Below are positions 41,932-51,782 of a stretch of DNA of 64,000 nucleotides, one piece after another. The position numbers and the translations under genes were made by a program. Source of the DNA: Streptomyces angustmyceticus (lineage in GTDB: Bacteria > Actinomycetota > Actinomycetes > Streptomycetales > Streptomycetaceae); assembly GCF_019933235.1 (NCBI RefSeq), contig NZ_CP082945.1, positions 3,844,001 to 3,908,000 of the forward strand. The letters run 5' to 3'. The notes below the pieces were generated by a model that saw only the letters and a list, made by a program, of their open reading frames with translations, had not been told where the DNA came from and ran no database searches. Every line of letters starts with the position of its first letter. Positions within the stretch are counted from its first letter, which is position 1.

Positions 41932-43275
41932 CTAGGCGCCGCCCCGTCCCGCGTCGGGCCGCTCCCTCCCCAGCGCGAGGCCGCGCAGCCGCCGCCAGTC
42001 CATCGGGGGCTTCGCCCGCGGCACCCCGGGACGGCGTCGCGGCACCCGTACGCGCAGCGCCCCGGGCATGATCCGGCAGCGGACCGGGACCGGCAGGGTG
42101 AGGGCCTCGCCGTCGACACCGGCCTGGATCTCGGGCTCGTCGGCGTCGACGACGACCTCGCCGGCGGTCAGCGCGGTCAGGCCGCGCCCGTGCCGGCCGC
42201 GCAGAACGCCGGCCGCCTGCGCCGCGTTGTCGACCGTGAGGGCAATGACCCCGAGCACGCCCTGGGCCAGGCCCTCCCGCCGCCCCAGCCCGGCCGGGTC
42301 GCCCATGCGGTAGGGGTTGTTGCTGACCAGGACCGCCTGGGGCCCGTCGGCGACGGTGCCGGCGGCGCGCACGGTCAGGCGCGGGCCGCGCTGGTGCGTC
42401 AGCAGGTCGGGCAGCATCGCCAGGATGGTCCGCACCTTGTCGTCGCGGTAGGCGGGGCTCTGCACGACGGCCGCGTAGGTCCCGAAGGACGCGTTGTTGA
42501 CGAAGGCCCGCCCGCCCACGAAGCCGAGGTCGACGCGGAGTTCGACGCCGTCGGTCAAGGCGTCGAGGCAGCTCGCCGGGTCGTCCCGGTCCAGGCCGAG
42601 GTCGAGGGCGAAGTGGTTGCGGGTGCCGGCGGAGATCACCATGAACGGGACGCCGTGTTCGGCCGCCACCTGGGCCACCTTCGCCTGGGTGCCGTCCCCG
42701 CCCGCGACGCCCAGCAGGTCGGCGCCCGCCTCGACGGCGCCGCGCGCGAGGGCGACCACGTCCTCGTGCCAGGCGGTGTCCAGCAGGTGCACCTCGGCGC
42801 CGAGTTCCTCCGCCCGCTCCTTCAGGCGGAAGGCGCCCACCTTTCCGCCGCCCGAGCGGGGATTCATGATCAGGAACGGGCGGCGGGGCGGAGCGGCCCG
42901 GACCTCAGGGGCGCGGCCGGGCCGGGCCTCCCGGCCGAGCGCGGCCCCTCCGGCGGAGAGCGCCAGCGCCCACAGGCCGAGCGAGACCACCACCACCCAC
43001 AGCAGACCGGCCCAGACGTAGAGCGCGAGCACCGCGACCGGGGCCGCGACGGCCAGCGTGCCCGCCAGCACCCGCAGGAGTCCGCGCCGCGCCAGCGCCC
43101 ACCACAGGCCCGCGGCGGTGACGACGAGACCGGCCGCCCCCGCGCCCAGCAGGACGATGCTGCTGAGCCCGGCGAACACCAGCAGGACCAGGGCGGCCGC
43201 GGTCGCGGCGGCCAGGGCCAGCCGCGCGGCCCTGCGCCGTGCCCTCCGGTCGCGTGCGGCGGCGTCCGTGCCCAT
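41932..43275 (-). CDS. Diacylglycerol-kinase-family lipid kinase with membrane N-terminus
   Basis: 447 aa. The N-terminal part (about 15-115) has several hydrophobic segments (AAATAAALVLLVFAGLSSIV; VLALYVWAGLLWVVVVSLGL). The DAGK catalytic domain has FLIMNPRSGGGKV, GVAGGDGTQAKVAQV and ISAGTRNHFALDLGLD. The C-terminal part has GVDGEALTLPVPVRCRIMPGAL. Phosphorylates a lipid such as diacylglycerol at the membrane; exact substrate unknown. Confidence 0.9.
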   Translation of the reverse strand: MGTDAAARDRRARRRAARLALAAATAAALVLLVFAGLSSIVLLGAGAAGLVVTAAGLWWALARRGLLRVLAGTLAVAAPVAVLALYVWAGLLWVVVVSLGLWALALSAGGAALGREARPGRAPEVRAAPPRRPFLIMNPRSGGGKVGAFRLKERAEELGAEVHLLDTAWHEDVVALARGAVEAGADLLGVAGGDGTQAKVAQVAAEHGVPFMVISAGTRNHFALDLGLDRDDPASCLDALTDGVELRVDLGFVGGRAFVNNASFGTYAAVVQSPAYRDDKVRTILAMLPDLLTHQRGPRLTVRAAGTVADGPQAVLVSNNPYRMGDPAGLGRREGLAQGVLGVIALTVDNAAQAAGVLRGRHGRGLTALTAGEVVVDADEPEIQAGVDGEALTLPVPVRCRIMPGALRVRVPRRRPGVPRAKPPMDWRRLRGLALGRERPDAGRGGA

Positions 43276-43408
43276 GGGGGACTCCTGGCGGTCATGGCGC
43301 CCGGGCGGTCCGGGACCCCGGGGAGCGCGGCCTCGGATGCCACCGCTCCGGTTCCCCTCCGCTGTGGTGCCGGCCGGCCGGGAGGCCCGCCGGCCCCCGC
43401 CCGGCCGG

Positions 43409-43900
43409 TCAGGACGCCATCGGCAGCGCCGCGCCCTCCCGCCACTTGAGGATCTTGTCGAAGCTGACGACCGCGCCGGGACGGCCCGTGCGGTCGCGGT
43501 AGTGGACGTGGTCGGTGAGCGCCTCGATCAGAAAGAGCCCCCGGCCGTCCTCGGCATAGGCGGGAGCCTGTGCGGGGGTGGGCACGGGGGCCGGCGGGTG
43601 GGCGCGGTCCGCGCTATGGGGCGGGGCGGCGGACGCGGGGCGGCGGCGGAAGCCCGGGCCCGAGTCGGTGACCTCGATGCGGCAGGTGTCGCCGTCGATG
43701 TAGGCCGTGACGCGGTAGTCCTCGGTGGTGTCGCCGCCGTGCTCGACGGCGTTCGCGCAGGCCTCGGAGAGGGCCACCGCGAGGTCGTAACAGATGTCCG
43801 GGTCGACGCCCGCCGTCTCCATCGTGCCCAGCAGCAGACGACGGGCCAGCGGCACGCTCGCAGCCTCGCGCCGCAAATGGAGTGACCACCAGATGCTCAT
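43409..43900 (-). CDS. RsbW-like ATP-binding protein
   Basis: 163 aa from ATG 43900, preceded by AGGAGG. GHKL motifs: LAVALSEACANAVEHGGD, EVTDSGPGF and EDGRGLFLIEALTDHV, with a Pro/Ala insert before the last motif. The start MSIWWSLHLRREAASVPLARR is typical of Streptomyces anti-sigma-like ATPases. Partner not adjacent. Confidence 0.9.
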   Translation of the reverse strand: MSIWWSLHLRREAASVPLARRLLLGTMETAGVDPDICYDLAVALSEACANAVEHGGDTTEDYRVTAYIDGDTCRIEVTDSGPGFRRRPASAAPPHSADRAHPPAPVPTPAQAPAYAEDGRGLFLIEALTDHVHYRDRTGRPGAVVSFDKILKWREGAALPMAS

Positions 43901-44146
43901 CGCTCCAGCCTCCTGGCCGCGGCTCGACATATCGATACCTATTGCCGCGCCCCAAGGTCCGTAAGCATGTCCGGGACGTGATACCGCTCATTCGGCGGAT
44001 GCGAACAGCGAGCGCATCGGTGTAGGCGAAGCGCCGTCCATGCGCTGCCGCGCGCCCCTGTGGCCTCCCTGGACACCGGGCGGGGCGACCTCCCGGCGCG
44101 CCCTGCCGTAGGTCGCCCGCCCGGCCAGTGGGATGATGGCGCGGCC

Positions 44147-45004
44147 ATGACTCCACCGCCCGCCTCCACAGCGCGCGCAGCCGCCGATCTCCGGCTGTCG
44201 AGGGCCGCGGTCTTCACCGCGGTCTGTGTCGCGTTGTCCACGGGCGCCCACATCGCCGCCTCGTGCGCCGCCGTCCCGTGGTGGGCGCCGGTTCTCGCGG
44301 TGGCCGTGGTGTTCGCGGTCGCGGCGCCGCTGGCCGGGCGGGAACGCTCGCTGCCGGGCATCGCCGCAGGTCTCGCCGTGGGGCAGCTCGCCCTGCACGC
44401 CCTGTTCGCCTGGAGCCAGCTCCCGATGCCCGCCATGGCGCGCGGCGGGGGCGGCGGGTCCGGTGACGGCGGGCTCTCGGACCGGGCGGCGGTCACCCTC
44501 GCCCGGCATGTGAGCTGCGGGCTCGGCGGCGGCCGGATGGACGGCGCCGCGGCGCGCCGGATCCTCGGCTCGGGCGGCTTCGACGCGGCCTCCGCCGCCG
44601 GGATCGCCCCTCCGGCAGGCCCCGGCACGGCCGGTGGCGCGAGCGCCGCCGACCCCGCGATGACGCACGGCCTGCTGCCGTCGCTGCCCATGCTGCTGGG
44701 GCACCTGCTGGCCGCGCTCGCGGTGGGCTGGCTGCTGCGGCGGGGCGAGGCGGCCCTGTGGCGGCTGGTCCGGCTGTCGGCCCCGGCGTACGAACTCGCG
44801 GTGCAGGCGCTGATCGGCACGGTGCGCGGGGCACTCGCCCTGGTTCGTGCCCTGCTCACGGGCCTGAAAGCGGCGCACGACAAGGCGCTGCGCGCCCCCG
44901 TTTCGTACGGGGATGACAAACCCGGCCCGAAGAACCTCGCACTCCACCACAGTGTGACCAGGCGAGGGCCCCCCTCCCTGGCCTCCCTGGCCCTCGCGGC
45001 CTGA
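44147..45004 (+). CDS. Integral membrane protein upstream of copper genes
   Basis: 285 aa from ATG 44147. Hydrophobic segments about residues 19-44, 46-64, 70-92 and a pair near 180-205 (LLPSLPMLLGHLLAALAVGW). Several Met, His and Cys near the membrane (GAHIAASCAAVPWW, LPMPAMARG, MTHGLLPSLPMLLGH). It heads the YcnI-Sco-PCuAC-CopCD-DtpA cluster, so a copper role is possible but unproven. Confidence 0.82.
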   Translation: MTPPPASTARAAADLRLSRAAVFTAVCVALSTGAHIAASCAAVPWWAPVLAVAVVFAVAAPLAGRERSLPGIAAGLAVGQLALHALFAWSQLPMPAMARGGGGGSGDGGLSDRAAVTLARHVSCGLGGGRMDGAAARRILGSGGFDAASAAGIAPPAGPGTAGGASAADPAMTHGLLPSLPMLLGHLLAALAVGWLLRRGEAALWRLVRLSAPAYELAVQALIGTVRGALALVRALLTGLKAAHDKALRAPVSYGDDKPGPKNLALHHSVTRRGPPSLASLALAA

Positions 45005-45143
45005 CGACGCGAAGCACGCTCCCACCTGGGGGCCCCTTCCGTGCCCTGGTGGCACGGGGAGGGTGTGCGGGCTCACGCGCCGTCTCGCACGTGCGCCACC
45101 GAACCGTCACCCGCACCTTCCCCTCCCTGTGGAGTGTTTTCCG

Positions 45144-45929
45144 ATGTCGAAGAATTCGAAGTTGGCGAAGTCGCAGCAGCAGTCGGACGTGTCGTCCCGG
45201 CGCCGGCTCGCCCGGCGGCTGCCGCTCGTGGGGGCCGCCGCGGCCGGCAGTGTGCTGCTGCTGGCCGGCCCGGCCTTCGCGCACGTCAGCGTGCAGCCCT
45301 CGGGCCCGGCCGCCAAGGGCGGCTTCGCGACCGTCAACTTCAAGGTGCCCAACGAGAAGGACGACGCCTCGACGGTGAAGCTCGAGGTCACGCTGCCCAC
45401 CGACCACCCGCTGGCGTCCGTGATGCCGCAGCCGGTGCCCGGCTGGAAGGTCTCGGTCACCAAGGCCAAGCTCGCCAAGCCGATCGAGATGGAGGGCGAG
45501 AAGATCACCGAGGCGCCCTCGAAGATCACCTGGACCGCTGACGGCAAGGGCGTGGAGCCCGGCCAGTTCCAGCAGTTCCCGGTCTCCGTCGGCCAGCTGC
45601 CCAAGGACGCCGACCAGGTCGTCTTCAAGGCCCTCCAGACGTACGACGACAAGGAGGTCGTGCGCTGGATCGAGCCGACGAAGAAGGGCGCCCCGGAGCC
45701 GGAGAACCCGGCGCCGGTCCTTGAGCTCGGCCCGGCCGAGGAGGACGGCCACGGCGCCGCCGGCGCGGACGACAAGAGCGGTGCCACCACCGGCATGAAG
45801 AACACGGCCGCCGCCTCGGACGCGTCCGCCAGTGACACCACGGCGCGCGTCCTGGGCGCCACCGGCATCGTCGTCGGCGTCATCGGAGTCGGCTTCGGCG
45901 TGTTCGCCGGCCGGCGCCGCAGCGCCTGA
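45144..45929 (+). CDS. YcnI family copper-associated secreted protein
   Basis: 261 aa from ATG 45144. Signal peptide ends PAFA before HVSVQPSG; the new N-terminal His is the copper ligand of YcnI (DUF1775) proteins. Domain about 45-190 (GGFATVNFKVPNEKDDASTVKLEV, PGWKVSV, WIEPT). Ala/Asp/Gly linker, a C-terminal transmembrane helix (VLGATGIVVGVIGVGFGVFAG) and RRR tail. Periplasmic-side membrane protein likely passing copper to its neighbours. Confidence 0.9.
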   Translation: MSKNSKLAKSQQQSDVSSRRRLARRLPLVGAAAAGSVLLLAGPAFAHVSVQPSGPAAKGGFATVNFKVPNEKDDASTVKLEVTLPTDHPLASVMPQPVPGWKVSVTKAKLAKPIEMEGEKITEAPSKITWTADGKGVEPGQFQQFPVSVGQLPKDADQVVFKALQTYDDKEVVRWIEPTKKGAPEPENPAPVLELGPAEEDGHGAAGADDKSGATTGMKNTAAASDASASDTTARVLGATGIVVGVIGVGFGVFAGRRRSA

Positions 45930-46017
45930 TCACCGGCGGGGCCGGCGTCCGACCCGCGCCGGCCCACCCACCTCATTCCCGGACAAACGGGATACCAAGA
46001 CACGGGATTTATCTGCA

Positions 46018-46662
46018 ATGCACAGAAGGACCCTGCTCGCGTCCGCCCTCGCGGCGGCCGCGGCTTTCAGCCTGACCGCCTGCAACGACGACGACGGCAA
46101 GCCCGCCGCCGCGGTCTCCGGCGGCACCACCGCCAAGCCGATCGTCACCCTCGACAGCCCCATCGAGAAGCCCGACCTCGTCCTGACCGACACCAGCGGC
46201 AAGAAGTACGACCTGCTGGAGAGGACCAAGGGCCACCCCACGCTGATCTACTTCGGCTACACCAACTGCCCGGACGTCTGCCCGCTGACGATGGCCAACA
46301 TCGCGGTCGCGGTGAAGCAGCTGCCGGCGGCCGAACGCAAGGACCTGCGGGTCGTCTTCGTCACCTCCGACCCGGAGCGGGACACCCCGGCCGCGCTCAA
46401 GAAGTGGCTCGGCGGCATCGACAAGGACTTCACGGGCCTGACCGGCAAGTTCGACACCATCCAGGCCGGTGCGCGCAGCGTCAACATCGGCATCGAGAAG
46501 CCGGTCAAGAAGAAGAACGGCGATGTCGTCTCCACCCACGGCGCGCAGGTTCTGCTGAGCTCCCCCAAGGACGACAGGATCCACTGGATGGGCATGCAGG
46601 AGGCGACCTCCGACAACTACACCAAGGCACTTCCGAAGATCGTCAAGGGGCAGAACCCGTGA
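46018..46662 (+). CDS. Sco1/SenC-type copper chaperone lipoprotein
   Basis: 214 aa from ATG 46018. The signal peptide has a lipobox FSLTAC. Thioredoxin-fold SCO domain with the copper-binding CPDVCP (in YTNCPDVCPLTMANI) and the distal His in STHGAQVLL. The S. lividans counterpart loads copper for cytochrome oxidase and GlxA. The PCuAC start overlaps its stop as GTGA. Confidence 0.92.
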   Translation: MHRRTLLASALAAAAAFSLTACNDDDGKPAAAVSGGTTAKPIVTLDSPIEKPDLVLTDTSGKKYDLLERTKGHPTLIYFGYTNCPDVCPLTMANIAVAVKQLPAAERKDLRVVFVTSDPERDTPAALKKWLGGIDKDFTGLTGKFDTIQAGARSVNIGIEKPVKKKNGDVVSTHGAQVLLSSPKDDRIHWMGMQEATSDNYTKALPKIVKGQNP

Positions 46663-47108
46663 ACCGCCGCACCACCCTCGCCGCCGCCCTCGCCCTCACC
46701 GCCTCTCTCGCGCTGGCCGGCTGCGGTGGCGCGGACGGCGCACCGCGGCTCAAGGTCGCCGGCCCGTACATGCCGCAGCCCGTCGACCGGAACATGGCCG
46801 GCGCGTACTTCACCGTCGAGAACAGCGGTGGCAGCGCGGACAAGCTCACCTCGGTCACCAGCGACCTGTCGAAGGACATCACGCTCCACAAGACGGTCGG
46901 CACCAAGATGGAGCAGGTCGACTCGATGGCGATACCGGCGGGCGGCGAGCTCCGGCTCAGCCGCGGCGGCAACCACCTGATGTTCATGGGGCTGAAGAAG
47001 AAGCCGGCCGAGGGCGACACGGTGACCCTCGAACTGCACTTCGCCACCGCCGAGCCGGTCAAGGTCACGGTCCCGGTGAAGGCCGCCACCTACGCGCCGA
47101 AGAAGTAA
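46659..47108 (+). CDS. PCuAC copper chaperone (ECuC-like) lipoprotein
   Basis: 149 aa from GTG 46659, overlapping the Sco gene stop. Lipobox LALAGC. The PCuAC domain carries the His/Met copper site: LHKTVGTKMEQVDSM and GGNHLMFMGLKK. In S. lividans the extracellular copper chaperone ECuC works with Sco. Confidence 0.9.
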   Translation: MNRRTTLAAALALTASLALAGCGGADGAPRLKVAGPYMPQPVDRNMAGAYFTVENSGGSADKLTSVTSDLSKDITLHKTVGTKMEQVDSMAIPAGGELRLSRGGNHLMFMGLKKKPAEGDTVTLELHFATAEPVKVTVPVKAATYAPKK

Positions 47109-47177
47109 CAGGGGGCCGGCGACGCACCGCACCGGCTCCAGGGACAACGGACAACGGGAGTAAGGGGAGCGATCACT

Positions 47178-49289
47178 ATGGTCACCACCGGGCTCGGGCC
47201 GCGACGGTCCGCCGTGCTGCGCCTGCTGGTCGTCGCGGTGGCGCTGGCCGGCGCGCTGATCGGCGGGCTCGGCGGCGCCGCCCCGGCCTCGGCGCACGCC
47301 GCGCTGACCGGGAGCACCCCGGCACAGGGCTCGGTGGTGGACCACGCCCCCGAGCAGGTGGCGCTCACCTTCTCCGAGGGCGTCGCGATGGGCGACGACT
47401 CGATCCGGGTGCTGGATCCGCAGGGCAAACGGGTGGACCGCGGCAAGCTGCGCAACCTGTGCAGCGACAGCGTCGTCAAATACGGCGCGGGGCTGCCGCC
47501 GGGGCTCGGCGACGGCACGTACACCGTCTCCTGGCAGGCGGTCTCCGCCGACAGCCACCCCGTCTCCGGCGCCTTCACCTTCTCGGTGGGCGCGCCCTCG
47601 AAGACCAGCGCGGCGGTGTCCCAGCAGCAGGCCGGCGGCGGCCTGGTCGGGGCGCTCTACGGGGTCGCCCGCTACCTCGCCTACGCCGGGTTCGTACTGC
47701 TCGTCGGCGGCTCCGCGTTCGTGCTGGCCTGCCGGCCCGCCGCGTCGCTCGTCCGGTCCGTGCAACGGCTGGTCGTCCAGGGGTGGGCGCTGCTGACCGG
47801 CACCACCGTCGCCATGCTGCTGCTGCGCACCCCCTACACCGGGTCCGGCGACCTCGCCGACGTCTTCGACCTCGCCGGCCTCCAGCAGGTCCTGGTCACC
47901 AAGCCGGGCGCGGCACTGATCGCCCGGCTGCTGCTGCTCGCCGCGGCGGCGCTGTTCGTGGCGGTGCTCTTCGGGACGTACGCGCGGCTGCAGGAGCCGG
48001 CGAAGGACACGGACGACGGGGAGCAGGACGCGGACGGGGCCGGGGAAGCGGTCGAGGACCCCGCCGAACGCGCCCGGCGGCACCGGGACCTCACCTTCGG
48101 GCTCGCGGGCGGCGGGGTGGTCGTCGGCACCGGGCTCGCCGCGACCTGGGCGCTGGCCGAACACGCCTCGACCGGTCTGCAGTCCGCCGTCGCGATGCCG
48201 GTCGACGTGCTGCACCTGCTCGCGGTCGCCACCTGGCTCGGCGGGCTGACGGCGCTGCTGGTGTCCCTGTACTGGGGCCCGCCCGTCGAGCGGGCCGCCG
48301 TACGCCGCTTCTCGCGGATCGCGTTCGGCTCCGTGCTGGTGCTGGTGGCCACCGGCGTCTACCAGTCGTGGCGGCAGGTCGGCAGCTGGCGCGCGCTGAC
48401 CGACACCGCGTACGGCCGGCTGCTGCTGCTCAAGGTGGGCCTGGTCGTGGTGCTCGTCGGGCTCGCCTGGGTGTCGCGGCGGTGGACCGGGCGGCTGACG
48501 GAGGCGCGGGCGGCCGGGGACCGGTCGTCCGCCGTCCAGGAGGGGCGGGCCCCGGCGGACGAGGAGACCGAGGGCGTCGGGGACGCGCGGGCGGACGAGG
48601 ACCGGGAGGCGGAGAAGGCGGCCGTCGGCGCCCCGGCCACGGCCGGCGCGGCGTCCGGCCCGGACGGAACGCCGGACCGGGCGGCGGACAGGACCCCGGA
48701 CGAGGCCCCCGACCCCGCCCGCGCCGCCCAACTCGCCCGCCAGCAGGCCGCGTTGCGCACCGCGCGGGTCAAGCGGGAGCGCGACGGCGATCCGGAGCGG
48801 CTGGGCCTGCGCCGGTCCGTGCTGGCCGAGGCGTCGGTCGCCGCCGTCCTGCTGGTGGTGACCACGGTGCTGACCGCCACCGAGCCGGCCCGTACGGAAG
48901 AGGCGGTCAAGGCCACCTCGGGCGGGCGGTCCACCGCGGCCAACCAGCCGCAGGTGCTGACCCTCCCGTTCGACACCGGCGGGCCGGGCGGCAAGGGCAC
49001 CGCCCGCCTCGACCTCGACCCGGGGCGCAGCGGCAGCGCCAACGCGCTGCGGCTGCGGATCTCGGACGCGTCGGGCAAGGCGGTCGACGTGCCCGAGGTG
49101 AAGGTCTCCTTCACCCAGAAGTCCCGGAAGATCGGGCCGCTGCCCGTCGTCCCGAAGCACGTCGGCAAGGGACACTGGCGCGCGGACGGCGTCCAGCTGC
49201 CGGTCCCCGGGCAGTGGCAGCTCTCGCTGCTCGTCCGGACCTCCGACATCGACCAGGTGACCGAGTTCAAGAACGTGAAGATCGGCTGA
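47178..49289 (+). CDS. CopC-CopD fusion copper protein (YcnJ-like)
   Basis: 703 aa. Signal peptide to ASA before HAALTGSTPAQGSVVDHAP, giving the N-terminal His of CopC. CopC domain about 38-140. A CopD membrane domain follows (about 155-435, about eight helices, e.g. YLAYAGFVLLVGGSAFVLA and LLAVATWLGGLTALLVSLYW). A charged cytoplasmic loop (about 435-540) and another helix precede an extracellular C-terminal domain (VPEVKVSFTQKSRKIGPLPV). Copper binding and import or supply. Confidence 0.92.
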   Translation: MVTTGLGPRRSAVLRLLVVAVALAGALIGGLGGAAPASAHAALTGSTPAQGSVVDHAPEQVALTFSEGVAMGDDSIRVLDPQGKRVDRGKLRNLCSDSVVKYGAGLPPGLGDGTYTVSWQAVSADSHPVSGAFTFSVGAPSKTSAAVSQQQAGGGLVGALYGVARYLAYAGFVLLVGGSAFVLACRPAASLVRSVQRLVVQGWALLTGTTVAMLLLRTPYTGSGDLADVFDLAGLQQVLVTKPGAALIARLLLLAAAALFVAVLFGTYARLQEPAKDTDDGEQDADGAGEAVEDPAERARRHRDLTFGLAGGGVVVGTGLAATWALAEHASTGLQSAVAMPVDVLHLLAVATWLGGLTALLVSLYWGPPVERAAVRRFSRIAFGSVLVLVATGVYQSWRQVGSWRALTDTAYGRLLLLKVGLVVVLVGLAWVSRRWTGRLTEARAAGDRSSAVQEGRAPADEETEGVGDARADEDREAEKAAVGAPATAGAASGPDGTPDRAADRTPDEAPDPARAAQLARQQAALRTARVKRERDGDPERLGLRRSVLAEASVAAVLLVVTTVLTATEPARTEEAVKATSGGRSTAANQPQVLTLPFDTGGPGGKGTARLDLDPGRSGSANALRLRISDASGKAVDVPEVKVSFTQKSRKIGPLPVVPKHVGKGHWRADGVQLPVPGQWQLSLLVRTSDIDQVTEFKNVKIG

Positions 49290-50650
49290 TGAGCGAGCAG
49301 ACGTCCAGCAAGAAGGCGCCCGGGAAGAAGGCCCCGGGCGCCCGGTCCGCCGGTCAGGGCGGCACGGCGGCCGTGCCCGCCCCGGCGCCCGCGGCCGACG
49401 GCGCCCCCTCCCTGGAGCTCTCCCGCCGCCGGCTGCTCGGCACCGTCGGCGCGGCGGGCGCGGCCGGGCTGGTCGCCGGCGGGGCCGGCGGCGCCCTCGG
49501 CGTCTCCGTGGCGCGGTCCGGCCCCGAGGACGCCGCCAAGGCCGTGACCAGCATCGGCGCGACCGAGGTCCCCTTCCGGACGGCGCGCGCCGGGCAGCAG
49601 GCGGGGATCACCACCCCGTTGCAGGCCACGGGGCATCTCGTCGCCTTCGACCTGGCGCCGGACGCGGACCGCAAGACGGCAGCCGCGCTGCTGCGCCGCT
49701 GGTCGCGGACGGCCGAGGAGCTGATGGCCGGGCGGACCCCGGACGCCGACACGGGGGTCGCGCTCGACGCGGGCCCGTCCTCGCTGACCGTCACCTTCGG
49801 CTTCGGCCACAGCTTCTTCGGCCGTACGGGCCTGACGAAGCGCCGCCCCGTAGAGCTCGACCCGCTGCCGGACTTCTCGGCCGACGCGCTGGATCCCGGG
49901 CGCAGCAACGGCGACCTGTGGATACAGATCGGCGCCGACGACGCGCTGGTCGCCTTCCACGCCCTGCGCGCGCTGCAGAAGGACGCGGCGGGCGCCGCGC
50001 GGCTGCGCTGGCAGATGAACGGCTTCAACCGCACGCCGGGCGCCACCGCGCGCCCGATGACGGCACGCAACCTGATGGGCCAGATCGACGGCACCAACAA
50101 CCCCAAGCCGTCGGACCAGGACTTCGACCAGCGGATCTTCGTGGGGCAGGACGCCGGGCAGGAGTGGATGCGCGGCGGCTCGTACGCCGTGGTGCGCCGC
50201 ATCCGGATGCTGCTGGACGACTGGGAAAAGCGCTCCCGGCACGAACAGGAGCGGGTCATAGGGCGCCGCAAGGACAACGGCGCCCCGCTGACCGGCGGTT
50301 CCGAGACCACCCCGATGCGGCTGGACGCCAGCGGCCCCGACGGGCTGCCGGTCATCCCGGCCAACGCGCACGCGCGGATCGCGGCGCCGGAGTCCAACCA
50401 GGGCGCGGCGATGCTGCGCCGCCCGTTCTCCTTCCACGACGGGTTCCGGGAGGACGGCGCCCCGGACGCCGGGCTGCTCTTCGTCTGCTGGCAGGCCGAC
50501 CCGCTGCGCGCCTTCACCCAGATCCAGCGGAAGCTGGACCGCGGCGACGCGCTGTCGCCGTTCCTGCGGCACGAGGCGAGCGGGCTGTACGCGGTGCCCC
50601 CGGCCGCCGAGCCGGGCGACTACGTGGGCCGGCCGCTGCTGGAGGGCTGA
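49289..50650 (+). CDS. dtpA: Tat-secreted dye-decolourising peroxidase (DtpA; EfeB family)
   Basis: 453 aa; ATG overlaps the previous stop (TGATG). Twin-arginine signal SRRRLLG (about residues 45-51) and a hydrophobic Ala/Gly region. DyP motifs: GQIDGTNN (GxxDG), AHARIAAPESNQG with the proximal heme His, and FSFHDGF. In S. lividans DtpA belongs to this sco/ecuC/copC-D operon and is needed for maturation of the radical copper oxidase GlxA. An EfeB-type label is the annotation alternative. Confidence 0.93.
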   Translation: MSEQTSSKKAPGKKAPGARSAGQGGTAAVPAPAPAADGAPSLELSRRRLLGTVGAAGAAGLVAGGAGGALGVSVARSGPEDAAKAVTSIGATEVPFRTARAGQQAGITTPLQATGHLVAFDLAPDADRKTAAALLRRWSRTAEELMAGRTPDADTGVALDAGPSSLTVTFGFGHSFFGRTGLTKRRPVELDPLPDFSADALDPGRSNGDLWIQIGADDALVAFHALRALQKDAAGAARLRWQMNGFNRTPGATARPMTARNLMGQIDGTNNPKPSDQDFDQRIFVGQDAGQEWMRGGSYAVVRRIRMLLDDWEKRSRHEQERVIGRRKDNGAPLTGGSETTPMRLDASGPDGLPVIPANAHARIAAPESNQGAAMLRRPFSFHDGFREDGAPDAGLLFVCWQADPLRAFTQIQRKLDRGDALSPFLRHEASGLYAVPPAAEPGDYVGRPLLEG

Positions 50651-50783
50651 CGCCCCGGCCCACGGCCCCGGAAGGGGGGCGGTGGGGCAGACCCGCCCCG
50701 GGCTCCACGGGGCTGGGTATCGTGGCAGGACAGGGAGAAGATCGGCGGGGTGCCCCCGCAGTCACGCGAGGGAGTCCTCATCC

Positions 50784-51710
50784 ATGTCGGCCAGCCGCTA
50801 TACCTATCTCGGCCCCGCGGGCACGTTCACGGAGGCCGCGCTGCGCACCCTTCCCGAGGCGGCGCCCCGCGAGCTGGTGCCGATGGTGTCGGTGCCGGCC
50901 GCGCTGGACGCGGTGCGGGCCGGTGAGGCCGCCGCCGCGCTGGTGCCGATCGAGAACTCCGTCGAGGGCGGGGTGACCACCACCCTCGACGAACTCGCCT
51001 CCGGCGAGCCGCTGATGATCTACCGCGAGGTGCTGCTGCCGATCGCCTTCGCGCTGCTGGTGCGCCCCGGCACCCCGCTCGGCGGCGTGAAGACGGTGAC
51101 CGGGCACCCCGTCGCCCAGCCCCAGGTGCGCAAGTGGCTGGCGGCCCAACTCCCGGAGGCGGTGTGGGAGTCGGCGGCCTCGAACGCCGACGGCGCGCGG
51201 CTGGTGCAGGAGGGCCGCTACGACGGCGCCTTCGCCGGCGAGTTCGCGGCGGCCACCTACGGGCTGGAGCCGCTGGTCACCGACATCCATGACGCGCAGA
51301 ACGCGGCCACCCGCTTCGTGCTGGTGGGCCGCCCGGCCCGGCCCGCGTCGCCCACCGGTGCCGACAAGACCTCGGTCGTGCTGTGGCTGGCCGAGGACCA
51401 CCCCGGCGCGCTCCTCGAACTGCTGCAGGAGTACGCGGTGCGCGGGGTGAACATGATGCGGATCGAGTCCCGGCCGACCGGCGAGGGCATCGGCCGCTAC
51501 TGCTTCTCCGTGGACTGCGAGGGGCATGTCACCGACCGCCGGGTCGGCGATGTGCTGATGGGCCTCAAGCGGATCTGCCGCGAGGTGCGGTTCCTCGGCT
51601 CCTACCCGCGCGCCGACGAGGTGCCGCCGGCCGTGCGCCGGACGATGACGGACGCCGCGTTCACCGAGGCGTCGGACTGGCTGGCGCGCTGCATGGACGG
51701 GCGGGGCTGA
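50784..51710 (+). CDS. pheA: Prephenate dehydratase
   Basis: 308 aa from ATG 50784 (GAGGGAG upstream). Catalytic domain YLGPAGTFTEAAL, VPIENSVEGGVTTTLDEL, the essential Thr-Arg-Phe in NAATRFVLVG. C-terminal ACT domain with ALLELLQEYAVRGVNMMRIESRPTG, which mediates phenylalanine feedback. Converts prephenate to phenylpyruvate. No chorismate mutase domain. Confidence 0.94.
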   Translation: MSASRYTYLGPAGTFTEAALRTLPEAAPRELVPMVSVPAALDAVRAGEAAAALVPIENSVEGGVTTTLDELASGEPLMIYREVLLPIAFALLVRPGTPLGGVKTVTGHPVAQPQVRKWLAAQLPEAVWESAASNADGARLVQEGRYDGAFAGEFAAATYGLEPLVTDIHDAQNAATRFVLVGRPARPASPTGADKTSVVLWLAEDHPGALLELLQEYAVRGVNMMRIESRPTGEGIGRYCFSVDCEGHVTDRRVGDVLMGLKRICREVRFLGSYPRADEVPPAVRRTMTDAAFTEASDWLARCMDGRG

Positions 51711-51782
51711 GCCGGACACCGGCGTTCCGCGGGCCCGTCGGCGGACCCTGCGGAACAGCACGACCTGCGGCTTTGGAAGGGC

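Noticed and set aside
46617..50572. Long minus-strand frames (852 and 737 aa) and a 1063-aa plus-strand frame across the copper operon
   Set aside because: Out-of-frame shadows of CopC-CopD and DtpA; Arg/Gly/Pro-rich without domains. The 1063-aa frame becomes real only from 49289 (DtpA).
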